Below, piece by piece: positions 10,001 through 19,507 of a stretch of DNA of 64,000 bases; position 1 is the stretch's first letter; each line of letters begins with the position of its first letter. This stretch comes from Spinacia oleracea. Lineage: Eukaryota; Streptophyta; Magnoliopsida; Caryophyllales; Amaranthaceae. The notes beneath the pieces were generated by a model. It searched no databases, had not been told where the DNA came from, and saw only the letters and a program-made list of their open reading frames with translations. The translations under genes were made by a program, and so were the position numbers. The DNA lies in the NCBI RefSeq assembly GCF_020520425.1, contig NC_079487.1, forward strand, positions 128,052,385 through 128,116,384. Direction: 5' to 3'.

Positions 10001-12795
10001 ACCACCAAGTATTCATGCACCCCGATGACAGGGCAAAGACAGCGTTCATCACAAGCGCAGGAGTGTTCAACTACAAAATGATGCCTTTCGGCTTGAAAAA
10101 TGCCGGAGCCACCTACCAGAGGTTAGTTGACCACGTCTTCGCCGACCAGAAAGGGAGGAATGTGGAGGTCTACGTGGATGACTCCATCGTAAAAAGCATC
10201 AAGGAGGAAGACCATGTCAAAGATTTGGCAGAGACCTTCGGAAACCTGAGGAAATACAGCATGAAGCTGAACCCAAAAAAATGCGTCTTCGGGGTGAAGT
10301 CAGGGAAGTTCCTCGGATTCATGGTGAGCGAAAGAGGAATTGATGCGAACCCAGACAAAGTCCAAGCGGCATTGGATTTACCCGAGCCGAAGACCAAGAG
10401 AGATGTGCAGAGGCTAACCGGCAGGTTAGCCGCACTAACAAGGTTCATATCAAAAGCCTCGGACAAGGGAGCCCCCTTCTTCAAGGCACTGAAACCAAAG
10501 AGCCTCCCCGGAGGAGAAGCAGAACCAGTCAAGAAAAAGGGGGTCCCGAGGAAAGTGGATCCCGAACTGATATGGGAACAGGAGCAAAAAGAAGCTTTTC
10601 AGCAACTCAGAGCCCACCTAGCTCAACTGCCGACACTGGCCAGACCAAAGGAGGGGGAAACCCTGTACCTATATGTCGCAGTTAGCCCTGGAACCGTCAG
10701 CGCAGTGCTTCTTCGGGAAGAAGAAAAGAAGCAACAGCCAATCTACTTCACCAGCCGAACACTCACAGGGGCCGAAACCCGGTACCCACTCATCGAGAAA
10801 GTCGCATATGCAGTAGTGGTAGCTGCACGAAAACTGAGGCCATACTTCGACTCCCACCAGATCACAGTGCTAACCGACCAACCGCTCGAAAAAGTACTCG
10901 ACAAAATAGAGAGGTCAGGAAGATTGGCTGCCTGGGCCTTCGAACTATCAGAGTTCGGCATCAAATATCAGCCGAGGACAGCAATCAAAGCACAAGCATT
11001 GGCAGACTTCTTGGCCGAATGCTCATACCAGGAAATGTTGGATGATACGAAAAGCACTTGGGAGGTCTTCACTGACGGATCTTCCACAATAAACGGCTCA
11101 GGGGCAGGAGTTGTACTGATCCCCCCGACGGGGAAAAGCATAGAGTATGCATTGAAGTTCGGCTTCAAAGCAACCAACAACGAGGCCGAATACGAGGCCG
11201 CAATCGCAGGGATAGAGCTTTGTTTATCCCTGGAGGCCGAACATGTTCGCCTCAAAACTGATTCCCAGCTTGTAGCCAACCAGATCCGAGGGGAGTATGA
11301 GGCCAAATGGCCCAGCATGACAGCCTATTTAGCAAAGATTAAATCCTTAACGTCAAAGTTAAGATCCTTTGAAGTCATCCTCATTCCCCGAGGACAGAAC
11401 ACGCAAGCAGACGCACTGTCAAAACTCGCAAGCTCGACACTCATCGACCTAAACAGGTCGGTCCACGTGGAAGTTCACCAGGAGAGAAGCATCGACTTGC
11501 TACCCACCACAGTATGCAGCTTACGTACCGAACCTAGCTGGATGGACGCAGTAGTTGCATACAAAGAAAGGGGAGAACTTCCTGAAGATAAGCTGCAAGC
11601 GAGAAAACTGAAAAGATTCAACAGATGGTTCATCATCAGCGCCGAAGGAGAGCTCATGAGGAAATCATTCTCTGCTCCGCTGCTAAAATGTGTGGGTCCA
11701 ACAGACGCTGACTACATCCTAAGGGAAATCCACCTCGGGATATGCGGAAACCACATTGGAGGTAGGACATTAGCACATAAAGCCCTTCGGGCTGGGTACT
11801 GGTGGCCCACTATGGTTTCCGAGGCAAAGCAGATGGCAAGGAAATGCGAGAAATGCCAAAAGTTCGCACCAGCCATCCATCAACCAGCTCAAACCCTACA
11901 ATCAACACTGTATCCCTTACCATTCGCACAGTGGGGGTTAGACATCATTGGTCCCTTCCCCTCAGCGACGAACCAGAAGAAGTGGTTGATTGTAGGAGTC
12001 GACTATTTTAGCAAATGGATCGAAGCCGAAGCTGTCTCCTCCATCACCGAACCTCAGGTCCGCAAGTTCATATGGCAGAACATCATCACAAGGTTCGGCA
12101 TACCAAGACTGATGGTCTTCGACCACGGGAAACAGTTCGACAACACCCCGTTGCAAAAGTGGTGCAAACAGTTCGGCATACACCTAGCGTACTCGGCAGT
12201 CTGCCACCCACAAAGCAACGGGCAAGCCGAAGCCGCTAACAAACTCATCCTCAACGCACTCAAGAAAAGAGTCGAGGATGACAAAAACAAATGGTTAGAA
12301 GAGCTACCCGGAACGCTATGGTCCCTTCGGACCACTGAAAAAGAAGCTACCGGACAAACACCGTTCCACCTTGTATACGGATCCGAAGCTGTAATTCCTG
12401 TGGAAATCGGAACAGAAAGCCTGAGGATCCAGGCATACAACAGGTATGATGGGCTCCAAGGAGAAAGCAACAACCAGCTTCTATCCGAAGCTCTCGATCT
12501 ACTGGATGAAGCTCGGAACGATGCAAGGACACTCAACGCAGCCTATTTGCAGAGGGTCAACAAGCATTACAACCGAAGAGTCAACGCCAGACCCCTAAAA
12601 GTCGGTGATCTAGTACTCAGAAACGCCGCCTCGGTTCAGAAAGGACGGATCCATGGCAAACTCTCAGCCACTTGGGAAGGACCATACATCATCCATTCCG
12701 AAAAAAGGCCAGGCACGTATATGCTGAAACAGTTAGATGGAACAATCCTGAAGAACCATTGGAATACCGATGTTCTCAAGAAATATTTTGTATGA
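7042..12795 (+). CDS. Gag-Pol polyprotein frame of the Tat gypsy element
   Basis: One continuous frame of about 1,917 codons from the ATG at 7042; upstream in-frame sequence reaches back into the LTR, so the true start is uncertain. Parts in order: gag with a retrotransposon-gag region (about 7800-8320); a Cys/His-containing stretch (about 8560-8620); an aspartic-protease-like region (about 8930-9240); reverse transcriptase (about 9800-10400) with YVDD at about 10171; a first RNase H (about 10600-10970); a second, plant-type RNase H (about 11060-11440) with FTDGSS and NNEAEYEA; and integrase (about 11730-12400) with an HHCC-like zinc region and the GLDIIGPFP core. A second RNase H is a known trait of the Tat clade. 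It is treated here as a fossil virus-like element. Confidence 0.93.
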   Translation: MVNDVVNNKDDDMMVRSDSESDQEGHPQSMARSQPSRATTATNAGPPIPTREELTAAMTIMQNFLFNEKQQGLANDRREERRTRRRLNEPPSVEVSRPERELLPLTGTHLTSRWMESTWDTQKRAQQQPDWFARPSPTPTALQSESTTRNTRIRSSVLSRLRPSVHSRLRPSIHTRLGVGESSRSGERPEVSSRERRRDRRHDRTPSPHRTPERSNHRTSANEGIRARLGKRIMTPTSSPFSDELIMEEIPKVRLPAHLTYSGITDPRDHVISYEQQMFLSPYSEACWCKYFPTTLTGVAGEWFRSLPKGSIKSWKKLKKRFCTQFVSNNRPERTTAELTSIQQERDESLREFMARFMKESTNIPNLQPDVAIFALKHALQEGKFRDELSMKNPSKIADVLQMADAFIRTEEFNKAAAKLKGSSDPRDTKNNQSRPEGGSRKGKEKVGAREMSPKKDGRRGELQPKYTNYTPLTLPRKEIFSLNRNDEKWKLPGKLKSNPARRNKNKWCEFHDDFGHHTEECNSLKDNIEDLVRRGYLKQYLLDRREEKEKAASGKQHEQPQKRVYEATGHKKNDILVVFGGQKSGQASKKHLRALSHRVNFSAVGDNQPHPPNMTFTADDCFGVQYKHDDPLVISMDLNNHNVHRVLVDGGSAVNIIFRNCFEQLILEEPEEALTKVSYPLIGFNGSAAIPRGKITLPVTVGEGQAAKTLRDEFLVMDCDSVYNVIMGRTMIHKMQAVPSTYHQLMIYVSDAGFAERIRGDQEVARRTCHTAVRKPKLGDGPEEEKGATGEESEAKRRRASTSSLSPAEVDARPETLSPEPDQEMEDIFLEDDSDRSVRIGKGLSSGLRIDLIRLLRDHKDIFAWSAADMPGINPKLICHKLDVNAEARPIKQKKRNYSSEKNKAIAEEVKKLQEAGFIEPCMYPKWLANVVMVKKANGSWRMCVDFTDLNRACPKDCYPLPRIDQLVDSTSGHALLSFMDAFSGYHQVFMHPDDRAKTAFITSAGVFNYKMMPFGLKNAGATYQRLVDHVFADQKGRNVEVYVDDSIVKSIKEEDHVKDLAETFGNLRKYSMKLNPKKCVFGVKSGKFLGFMVSERGIDANPDKVQAALDLPEPKTKRDVQRLTGRLAALTRFISKASDKGAPFFKALKPKSLPGGEAEPVKKKGVPRKVDPELIWEQEQKEAFQQLRAHLAQLPTLARPKEGETLYLYVAVSPGTVSAVLLREEEKKQQPIYFTSRTLTGAETRYPLIEKVAYAVVVAARKLRPYFDSHQITVLTDQPLEKVLDKIERSGRLAAWAFELSEFGIKYQPRTAIKAQALADFLAECSYQEMLDDTKSTWEVFTDGSSTINGSGAGVVLIPPTGKSIEYALKFGFKATNNEAEYEAAIAGIELCLSLEAEHVRLKTDSQLVANQIRGEYEAKWPSMTAYLAKIKSLTSKLRSFEVILIPRGQNTQADALSKLASSTLIDLNRSVHVEVHQERSIDLLPTTVCSLRTEPSWMDAVVAYKERGELPEDKLQARKLKRFNRWFIISAEGELMRKSFSAPLLKCVGPTDADYILREIHLGICGNHIGGRTLAHKALRAGYWWPTMVSEAKQMARKCEKCQKFAPAIHQPAQTLQSTLYPLPFAQWGLDIIGPFPSATNQKKWLIVGVDYFSKWIEAEAVSSITEPQVRKFIWQNIITRFGIPRLMVFDHGKQFDNTPLQKWCKQFGIHLAYSAVCHPQSNGQAEAANKLILNALKKRVEDDKNKWLEELPGTLWSLRTTEKEATGQTPFHLVYGSEAVIPVEIGTESLRIQAYNRYDGLQGESNNQLLSEALDLLDEARNDARTLNAAYLQRVNKHYNRRVNARPLKVGDLVLRNAASVQKGRIHGKLSATWEGPYIIHSEKRPGTYMLKQLDGTILKNHWNTDVLKKYFV

Positions 12796-13159
12796 TCTCT
12801 GTCTGTAAACCAAGTAAGTTGTTTAATGAGAAGAGGAAAGCCATTGGCACCATGTGTTTCATTAAACTTATCTCTACATTTATTGTCCCTTTATATATAT
12901 ATGCAGCCTCGGATCTGATCAATCCGAGACTAAAAACAGGTTGACTTTGCCCATTCCTTGATAAAATGCAAGAAATGACCAAATCATACACTTCGGGGAA
13001 CCGTCCAGAATCCTCGGATTCGCGGTACCCTAATAAAATTTGTTCGCAACAAACAGTCGCTCGAATCAAGTTATAAAACTCCGGCTCAGATCCACGGATC
13101 GCCGAAGGCATAACTAAAGAGGCAGACTAGCGATCTCTTGCCCAGGTTTCCGAACCACA

Positions 13160-13560
13160 AGAGATCGGAAGAACAATCCAAACCTCTGAGCAGATCGACG
13201 GATTTGAAGAGTCTGGAAACTAAAGAGTCTCTTAGCAGATCTACGGATTTGAAGAACTCGCAAAACTAAAGAGTCTCTTAGCAGATCTACGGATTTGAAG
13301 AACTCGCAAAACTAAAGAGTCTCTTAGCAGATCTACGGATTTGAAGAACTCACAAAGTCAAAGAGTCTCTTAGCAGATCTACGGATTTGAAGAACTCACA
13401 AAGTCAAAGAGTCTCTTAGCAGATCTACGGATTTGAAGAACTCGCAAAAGTTAAAAAGTCTCTTAACAGATCTACGGATTTAAAGAGCTCGCAAGATCAA
13501 AAGGTTTTTAGCAAGTCTACAGAAAGAGGAGCTCGAGAAATCTACGGATTTAAAGACCTA
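13160..13560. repeat. Tandem repeat array, 46-bp unit, inside the gypsy element
   Basis: A unit beginning GCAGATCTACGGATTTGAAG recurs with start points 13235, 13281, 13327, 13373 and 13419, an exact 46-bp period. Looser copies extend on both sides. The array sits between the end of pol and the antisense open segments. Tat and Ogre elements are known to carry variable tandem repeats in this 3' region, and these can seed satellite DNA. Confidence 0.9.
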
Positions 13561-13851
13561 AAAATTGCGAAAGAACAAGTTGAAAAGAAGCAGCCAAGTA
13601 ACAAACATTCATTTTTTATTCAATATTTGGGGGAAGTACAAATACATCGAAAACCTCAAAAATTGAAAACAAAATGAAACAAGTTAAAATCGGCAGCCAT
13701 CAACAGACAATACCGGCCTACCGAAGTACTAAAGAAAGCAAAAAGAAATGAGTACAACGCAGCGCCGAGGCAAAAGGGGGAAAAGCAAGCACATATTCGG
13801 AAGTCCTCAACTGGAACCGACCGACTCTGAAGAAGACGACTGCCCGAATCC

Positions 13852-16800
13852 CTAACTCTTGGGAGTCTCAGGAGCGGCCCCTAGGGGAGCATCCTTCGAA
13901 GAACCCCCAGCAGTGGTATCACCTTCGGAAGTTGCCTTCTGGGCCCGAGCCTCTGCAAGAGCAGCTTGGCGTTCAGCTTCAGCTTCATCTCGATCAGCTT
14001 GGCATTCCACCAAGTGGTCCTCGGCCTGCATCCATAGAGGAACTTTCTCGTTCCAAGGGAAGTGAGGCATGTGCTTCGCAAACATGCGCCGAGCACCCAG
14101 GATGCCGTTCCAGTACTGCTCTCTACACTGATCAGCAGTGTAGAGGTTGACTCGCTCCTGCTCCAGCTTCCGAATATAGTCATCCTTTTCCCGAAGCTGC
14201 AGCCGAAGGACAGGCACCTTATCAGCTTGCTGCTGGATCAGCTCCCGATGCTGGACAAAATGGTGGAGCCTTAACTCCGCCTCTTTACGCTCCTTGTCGG
14301 CCGCTTCAAATTTAGACTTCATCTCCTGGAAGAGTCTATCTTTTTCCTCAAGTTCGCTAGCGAACTTAGCGGCCATATCCTTCTTCTCCTCAGCAAAGGA
14401 AGCGATCTTCTCAGCATCCTCTTCAACTCGGAAGATGAGCTGGCCAACCTCGGTCCCGATCTTCTCAGCAGACTCTCTAGCCTCGCGACTATAGTGAAGG
14501 TACAGCTGCTTGAGTTCCGTAAGCTCGGAGAGGAGTTGCCCAGCCTTCTGGTCCAAAATGGGAATATCACGAGCATAAGCCTCACGATATTTCCTCAGTT
14601 GTTTCTCCTCAACCGAGCTACACTCGGAAGCGAACGAAGACCAGAAAACAGCCTGGGAACGAGAGAAAGATGAGCAAAATAGGAAAAACATAAAACAAAA
14701 ACACAACTCAAAGAGAAAAATCTAGCAAATTACCTCGTTCAGATAGTACTGGGCCATCATTGCCGGATTCCTCTCTTCGGCCCCAGGAACCCTCCACTGC
14801 GGGTTAGCACGAAGCAGATTCTCCCGAGCAGCCTCGGGGCCCACCAAGGATCCCACGTGAGCCAAGGGGTCCTCTCCCAAAATCGGAGCCCTGGCATATC
14901 GAGCCATCGCCTCCCTTACTTCTTCGGGGATCCGTTTTAGCGGAACATCCGAACAGGGATCAGCATGGATCAGCCTATCCAGGGCCGAGGTAGAAGTAGA
15001 ACCCAAAGTTGAGTGGCGCCTCTTCCTCGTCAAACCTTGCTCGGGCTGCTCCTCCTCTCCAGCAGAGGGAACCTCCTTCTGAACCTCGGGGACCGCAGCT
15101 TCGGGGCCCGAGAGATCTATCATCTCCTTGTCTGGACTCTTCTCCCTCTCGAAGGGAAGATCAGCAGACTCCTTCTTCTCCCCAGCTACCTCAGGGACAT
15201 CCGAACCAGGAACAAAATCGGCTTCAATCGCCTCCATCACCTCGGTGATATCCTGGATTTCGATCCCCAAAGCAGCAGATGGTTTAAGAGGAGAAGGGAT
15301 GATATCTTCCTCGATCAGCGGCTGATCCACGGCCGGCGGTTCAGCAACCACCACACTCTTTAACTTCTGCCCTGGCAAGGGCATGAAGTGAAGAAGATTC
15401 TTAGGAGGAGGCATGACTTCCGAAACCGCTTCCTGCATAGCAAGCGTACAAAGATTAGTTTCCGAAAAGGGGAGAAACGAACTACAACAACTCCAAGTCA
15501 GAACAAATACCTTCTCCGAGGGCTGAGAAGCCTTCGCTTTCTTCGGATGCGTGGAAGGCCTCAAAAGAGTGCTACCCTTCCTTTTGCGTTGATCCTAAAA
15601 AGGGGAGACCAAGGGTCAACGAATGTAAAAGAAGAAAAAGGAAGAAATAGAGAAAAAAGCGGGAAATACCCGGTTCCTAGATAAAGAGATATCTATCCGA
15701 GCCGGAGATGAAACCGAAGGAACGGCACGCGGCACAGCGTCAGTCCCAGGACCCTAAAAAGATGGTCCAGGACCAAGACGTTAGCCGACGGCCAACCGAA
15801 AAGAAAAAGATAGACAGAAAATCGAGCCTATAAATGAACACTCACCGGATCCGAAGTTGTCTTCAACTCAGGAAGCACAACCTTCACAGGAACAGCTTCA
15901 ACAGAAGAGGCGGAATCCCACGGATCAGCTCGAACTTCGGATATCCGAGCAACCCCCAAAGGAGACAACACGTAATCCTTCAGACGAGGATTACGAGGGT
16001 TATCTTTTCCGAACTTGTACTCGGGAGCCGGGTCGTGAATAGTCTTCAAATCCAAAGAAATGCCCAACTTCTTAGGATCAATGCAGCTAAAGCCGTACTC
16101 TGCAAAAACAAAGCACAAAACATGTCAGCAAAACGAAACAGGAAAGAGGACAAACTCACTGAAAAAACGGTCTCAGCCGAAAGACACCTACCCCTGTCAA
16201 AAATCCTGCTGAGACCGGCAACAGCAAGAATGTCCTCCCTCAGAATGTAATTGAGATTCGGGAGCCAGCTAGACGGCAGTCGGTGGTTATCCTCTTGAGC
16301 CAAGAACCACTGGAGGAGGTCCACATAGTGGCGATGGTTCCGATCTGGAGCTGCCACACCCCTCATATCAGGATCAGGAGCCACGAACCACTTCGGAGGA
16401 CGATAAAAGTTGGGATGCTTCGGATCCGTCGGCACACGGACGAGCAACCACTCCGTCTTCCAATTGTGGTCAGAGCTAAGGTAGGGGTACGCCGTGATGT
16501 AGTTCGGATCCCCCCTCTTTCGGGACTTCTTGTTGACAATGGTCCACCAACCATACCCATCACCCTTGGAAGCATGGTTGAGAACCAGATCGTGAAGATC
16601 CCGAAAAATAGCGACAGAGCAAGGGAAATTGACGAAGTCACACACCCATCTAAATCCGATTATGTGCCTCATAGATTTGGGTGTGAGCTGGGCCAAACTA
16701 ATGTTGTACGACACCAAAAGCTCGGATACGAACGGATCCAAAGGAAAGCGGAGACCATTCTCCAAATGGTGAGTATACACGGAAATGAACCCCCTCGGTG

Positions 16801-17239
16801 GATGAGTCACCCGAGGACGCTCTTGTTCAGGAAGCTCGCACCAGTACCCCAAGGCATGCTGAATTCCGTATAGCTCCTCGGCCTTCCGATGATAATTCCC
16901 TAACTTCGCTTCCACCAACCAGTCACCGCTGACCGATTTCTCCAACGGACCGTCGATCTGCGTGGTCTCATGCAAAATTGAGGCATACTTGCCCTTCGGA
17001 TCAGCTTCCGACCAATGAACTGGAAACTCGGAGTAACGACGACGAACACCCGAAAAGCCAGCTCTCTCACCAGAGGTTGCGCGTTCATCTTCGGAAGCAT
17101 CCCAACCAATCGAACTCTTCTCCAACGGCCTCTCCGAAGGTCGACCCCTCGAAGATTTCGGTAACCTCCCCGAAGGCACGTTCTCTCTCTCACTAGAGGA
17201 GCCAACAACGAACTTGCTTTTGCCCCTATTCTTTGCCAT
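13852..17239 (-). other. Antisense open segments of the Tat element (extra ORF region)
   Basis: Several open segments run opposite to gag-pol. The longest starts at the ATG at 17239 and resembles the plant protein family described as 'putative gypsy type transposon' (PF04195 type). Segments at lower coordinates are acidic and rich in predicted coiled coil (for example 13852-14640, with many Glu, Lys and Leu). Short gaps with GT- and AG-like borders separate them, which fits the spliced antisense gene known in Grande and Retand relatives. The function of this antisense protein is unknown. It is part of the element and not a host gene. Confidence 0.75.
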
Positions 17240-17677
17240 GGTCGCGAAATCTCGATCTAGGGTTTAGATTGAGGGGTAGAAGGAAGAACGAAGAAAAAAG
17301 GAGAACTCAGAAACAAATTACCTTTTTCCGAAGCGGAATTCGCCGATAAAGCGAACAACACAAGTTCCCGAAGTCTAAAGTTGGCCGAATTTCGTAGATC
17401 TGAAGAAGCAAATTGCACTGCGATCGCCGGAATTTAGAGAGAGAATGGGTTTGAAATAAGGAGTAAAAAGTTTAAAAGGAGCAAAGCACCCAGTATTTAT
17501 AGAAAAGAGAAAGGGCGCATCAACTTCCTCAAACCCACGATCTCCATGACACAGTACAATTCCCAACACTTGTCATCAATGCAAATCATCCCTTTTCAAA
17601 AAAGAGAGGGAACTTTCGGACTTCTGACAGCTGGAAACCCACCCATTTAATTCTAAATGGACCGGGTCTGGGGGGCA

Positions 17678-18105
17678 TGTTGTTTGGGCTCCCAATTGAT
17701 TCTCAATTGGGCCACTAAGTCCAAAGCCCAATGGCTCTAAACAACAACATCAAACTTACCAATGGCTATTCAGCCATCCATTAAGGCCCAAGGCCCAATA
17801 ACAATAAGTGACCTATGGGCATTTATTATGCAAACACTATAAATAGGCCGCCAAGGCTCACACCTCAAGGTACGTCCAATTTACCGCCTTAAGACTACTC
17901 TTCTAGAGAACTTCTCTCTAGAATCCGAGCATCATTCTTACTTAGGCATCGGAGGGGCTTTCCTCGGAAACACCCCCGAGGCTAGTGACTTTGCTCTTGT
18001 GCAGGTGAATCCGGACTCCACTCATTCAAACAAGCAAGATCTTCATCACATACAAAAGGGCCTTCATTCGAAGCCCATTGTTTCCATCTTTACAACACCG
18101 GAACA
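17678..18105 (+). repeat. 3' LTR of the Tat gypsy element
   Basis: This is the 428-bp right long terminal repeat, read as identical to the left copy. It is preceded by a G-rich polypurine tract and followed by GTTGT, which matches the left flank ATTGT at four of five bases. Confidence 0.95.
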
Positions 18106-18679
18106 GTTGTTATTGTTATGACTTTTATATGTTGAAGTGATAGTGACATCTCAGACCTGAATGAATGGATAACTGGATGTATACGTATGGAGTATATCAA
18201 AGAGACACTTTTCATGTCGTGATGTTTAGTCAAAAACTCAATAATTTCCCGGAATTTGATTTGAAAAGTGGTTGGTTAAGGACTTAAATATTATGATTAA
18301 CTCTCGTCTGGTCGTCTACATCATTTTCTGATTAAGAGATGACAAAATTAATAGAGTACTCCATATTTGTTGACATTTTATTAGTAATGCTCGTGTACAA
18401 CATTGAGCCACATTTTCACCAAAAAAGTAATAATAAAATTGATCCACATTATCACTTTAAAGAGTTGAAATGGCCAATCAATGATGGTGGGAAAATCATA
18501 AATGGAATATTCTACTTGTAAAACAAATTATTCAAAATATGCGTACAATAAAAATACGTTAAAAATGAAAGAAATGAGAAAGAGATACGTACAAGGGAAG
18601 AGACTGGGATATGAGGATGTTGTCATGTTGGGATGAAAATACTACTCTGTAAACAACAGTACTACTTGCAAATTGTAAC
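18106..18679. other. Intergenic: former upstream region of NPC
   Basis: This AT-rich stretch was, before the gypsy insertion, contiguous with the DNA just upstream of the NPC gene, and so may hold displaced promoter elements of that gene. No coding region or repeat was recognised. Confidence 0.5.
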
Positions 18680-18681
18680 TA

Positions 18682-18968
18682 CTCCCTCCGTCTCTTTTTG
18701 TTTTTTACGTTTGGTGTTTTTCACGCGTTTTAACGAATAATTAATTTGCATTGAAATCCCTCAATTTTTTTATTTAAACGAGATAAATTACGTTTATTTA
18801 TATTGTTTTCACTTTTATCAAAATTCTGATATAGGGAAATGAGAAAAAATTAATGTCCCAATGGAAAAGTGTGAGAGAGTAAATGACCCAATGAATTTGA
18901 TTGGTTAAAAAGAACATTCTAAAATACCCAAAAAGGAAAACGTAAAAAACAAAAAGAGACGGAGGGAG
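18682..18968. mobile_element. Stowaway-like MITE (Tc1/mariner type)
   Basis: A 287-bp non-autonomous DNA element with terminal inverted repeats. The left end reads CTCCCTCCGTCTCTTTTTGT and the right end is its reverse complement; both continue with matching bases inward. It is flanked by TA on both sides, the Stowaway target duplication. It carries no coding sequence. Confidence 0.92.
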
Positions 18969-19275
18969 TAGTATTTAGGCTCGGGCGATGCCCCGGGTTA
19001 ATATACGAATACAAATTTTAAATAAATTCAATACTCCATAATTATTAAATTGCCATTTATTATGTTTTGTTATGAAAAGATGACATATAATTTGATTTGG
19101 ATTAGTGGTTAATTGTTTGGTTTACAAATTAGAGGTCACGGGTTCAAGACTTGTACCACACATATTTATCATTTTTAAATAATTGTGTACGACATGAAAC
19201 ATTGAAGTGAGATTAGTGTGAGTGCCACGTGGCACATAGGCTTGCTTATCAACGCCTTTTAATATATAGTATAGA
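18969..19275 (-). mobile_element. Helitron-like non-autonomous element (family B)
   Basis: On the minus strand the sequence begins TCTATACTATATATTAAAAG after an A, typical of plant Helitron 5' ends. It finishes with a GC-rich inverted motif (CCCGGGGCATCGCCCGAG) followed by CTAA. It carries a perfect 14-bp palindrome GTGCCACGTGGCAC at 19222-19235, which contains a G-box. It abuts the Stowaway element. The 3' boundary is uncertain. Confidence 0.6.
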
Positions 19276-19507
19276 TAGATTCCTTTGTTTGAATTATACA
19301 AAGTATGTCACAAGCATAGCATCATGATCGTAATTTCTTGTCACACTCACATTACTAGTTCAAATTACACCACAAAAGTGACAAAGAATATCTCCTGTCA
19401 AATATTTGAATGAAGAAAACAAGAGTTCATTTCTTAAACTAATGGATGCCTTAGTAGAATATACCAGCCTTCAGTTATCTAATTATCAGGACAGTTGCGT
19501 ACTTGCA

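Larger units (their letters stand above)
6544..18105 (+). mobile_element. Whole-looking Ty3/gypsy LTR retrotransposon, Tat lineage (Retand/Grande-like), very young
   Basis: This is an 11,562-bp element bounded by two 428-bp LTRs (6544-6971 and 17678-18105), each starting TG and ending CA. Read side by side the LTRs look identical, which implies a very recent insertion. The five flanking bases are ATTGT on the left and GTTGT on the right, a near-match target duplication. A primer-binding-like site follows the 5' LTR (about 6975-6989), and a G-rich polypurine tract precedes the 3' LTR (about 17666-17677). One long gag-pol frame is followed by a tandem-repeat region and antisense open segments. 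The integrase lies after reverse transcriptase and two RNase H-like regions, with no chromodomain seen. Together these point to the Tat clade. The element looks whole. Confidence 0.95.

Noticed and set aside
7122-12536. Many open frames opposite or out of frame to gag-pol
   Set aside because: These are shadows of the long gag-pol frame; none shows its own motifs.
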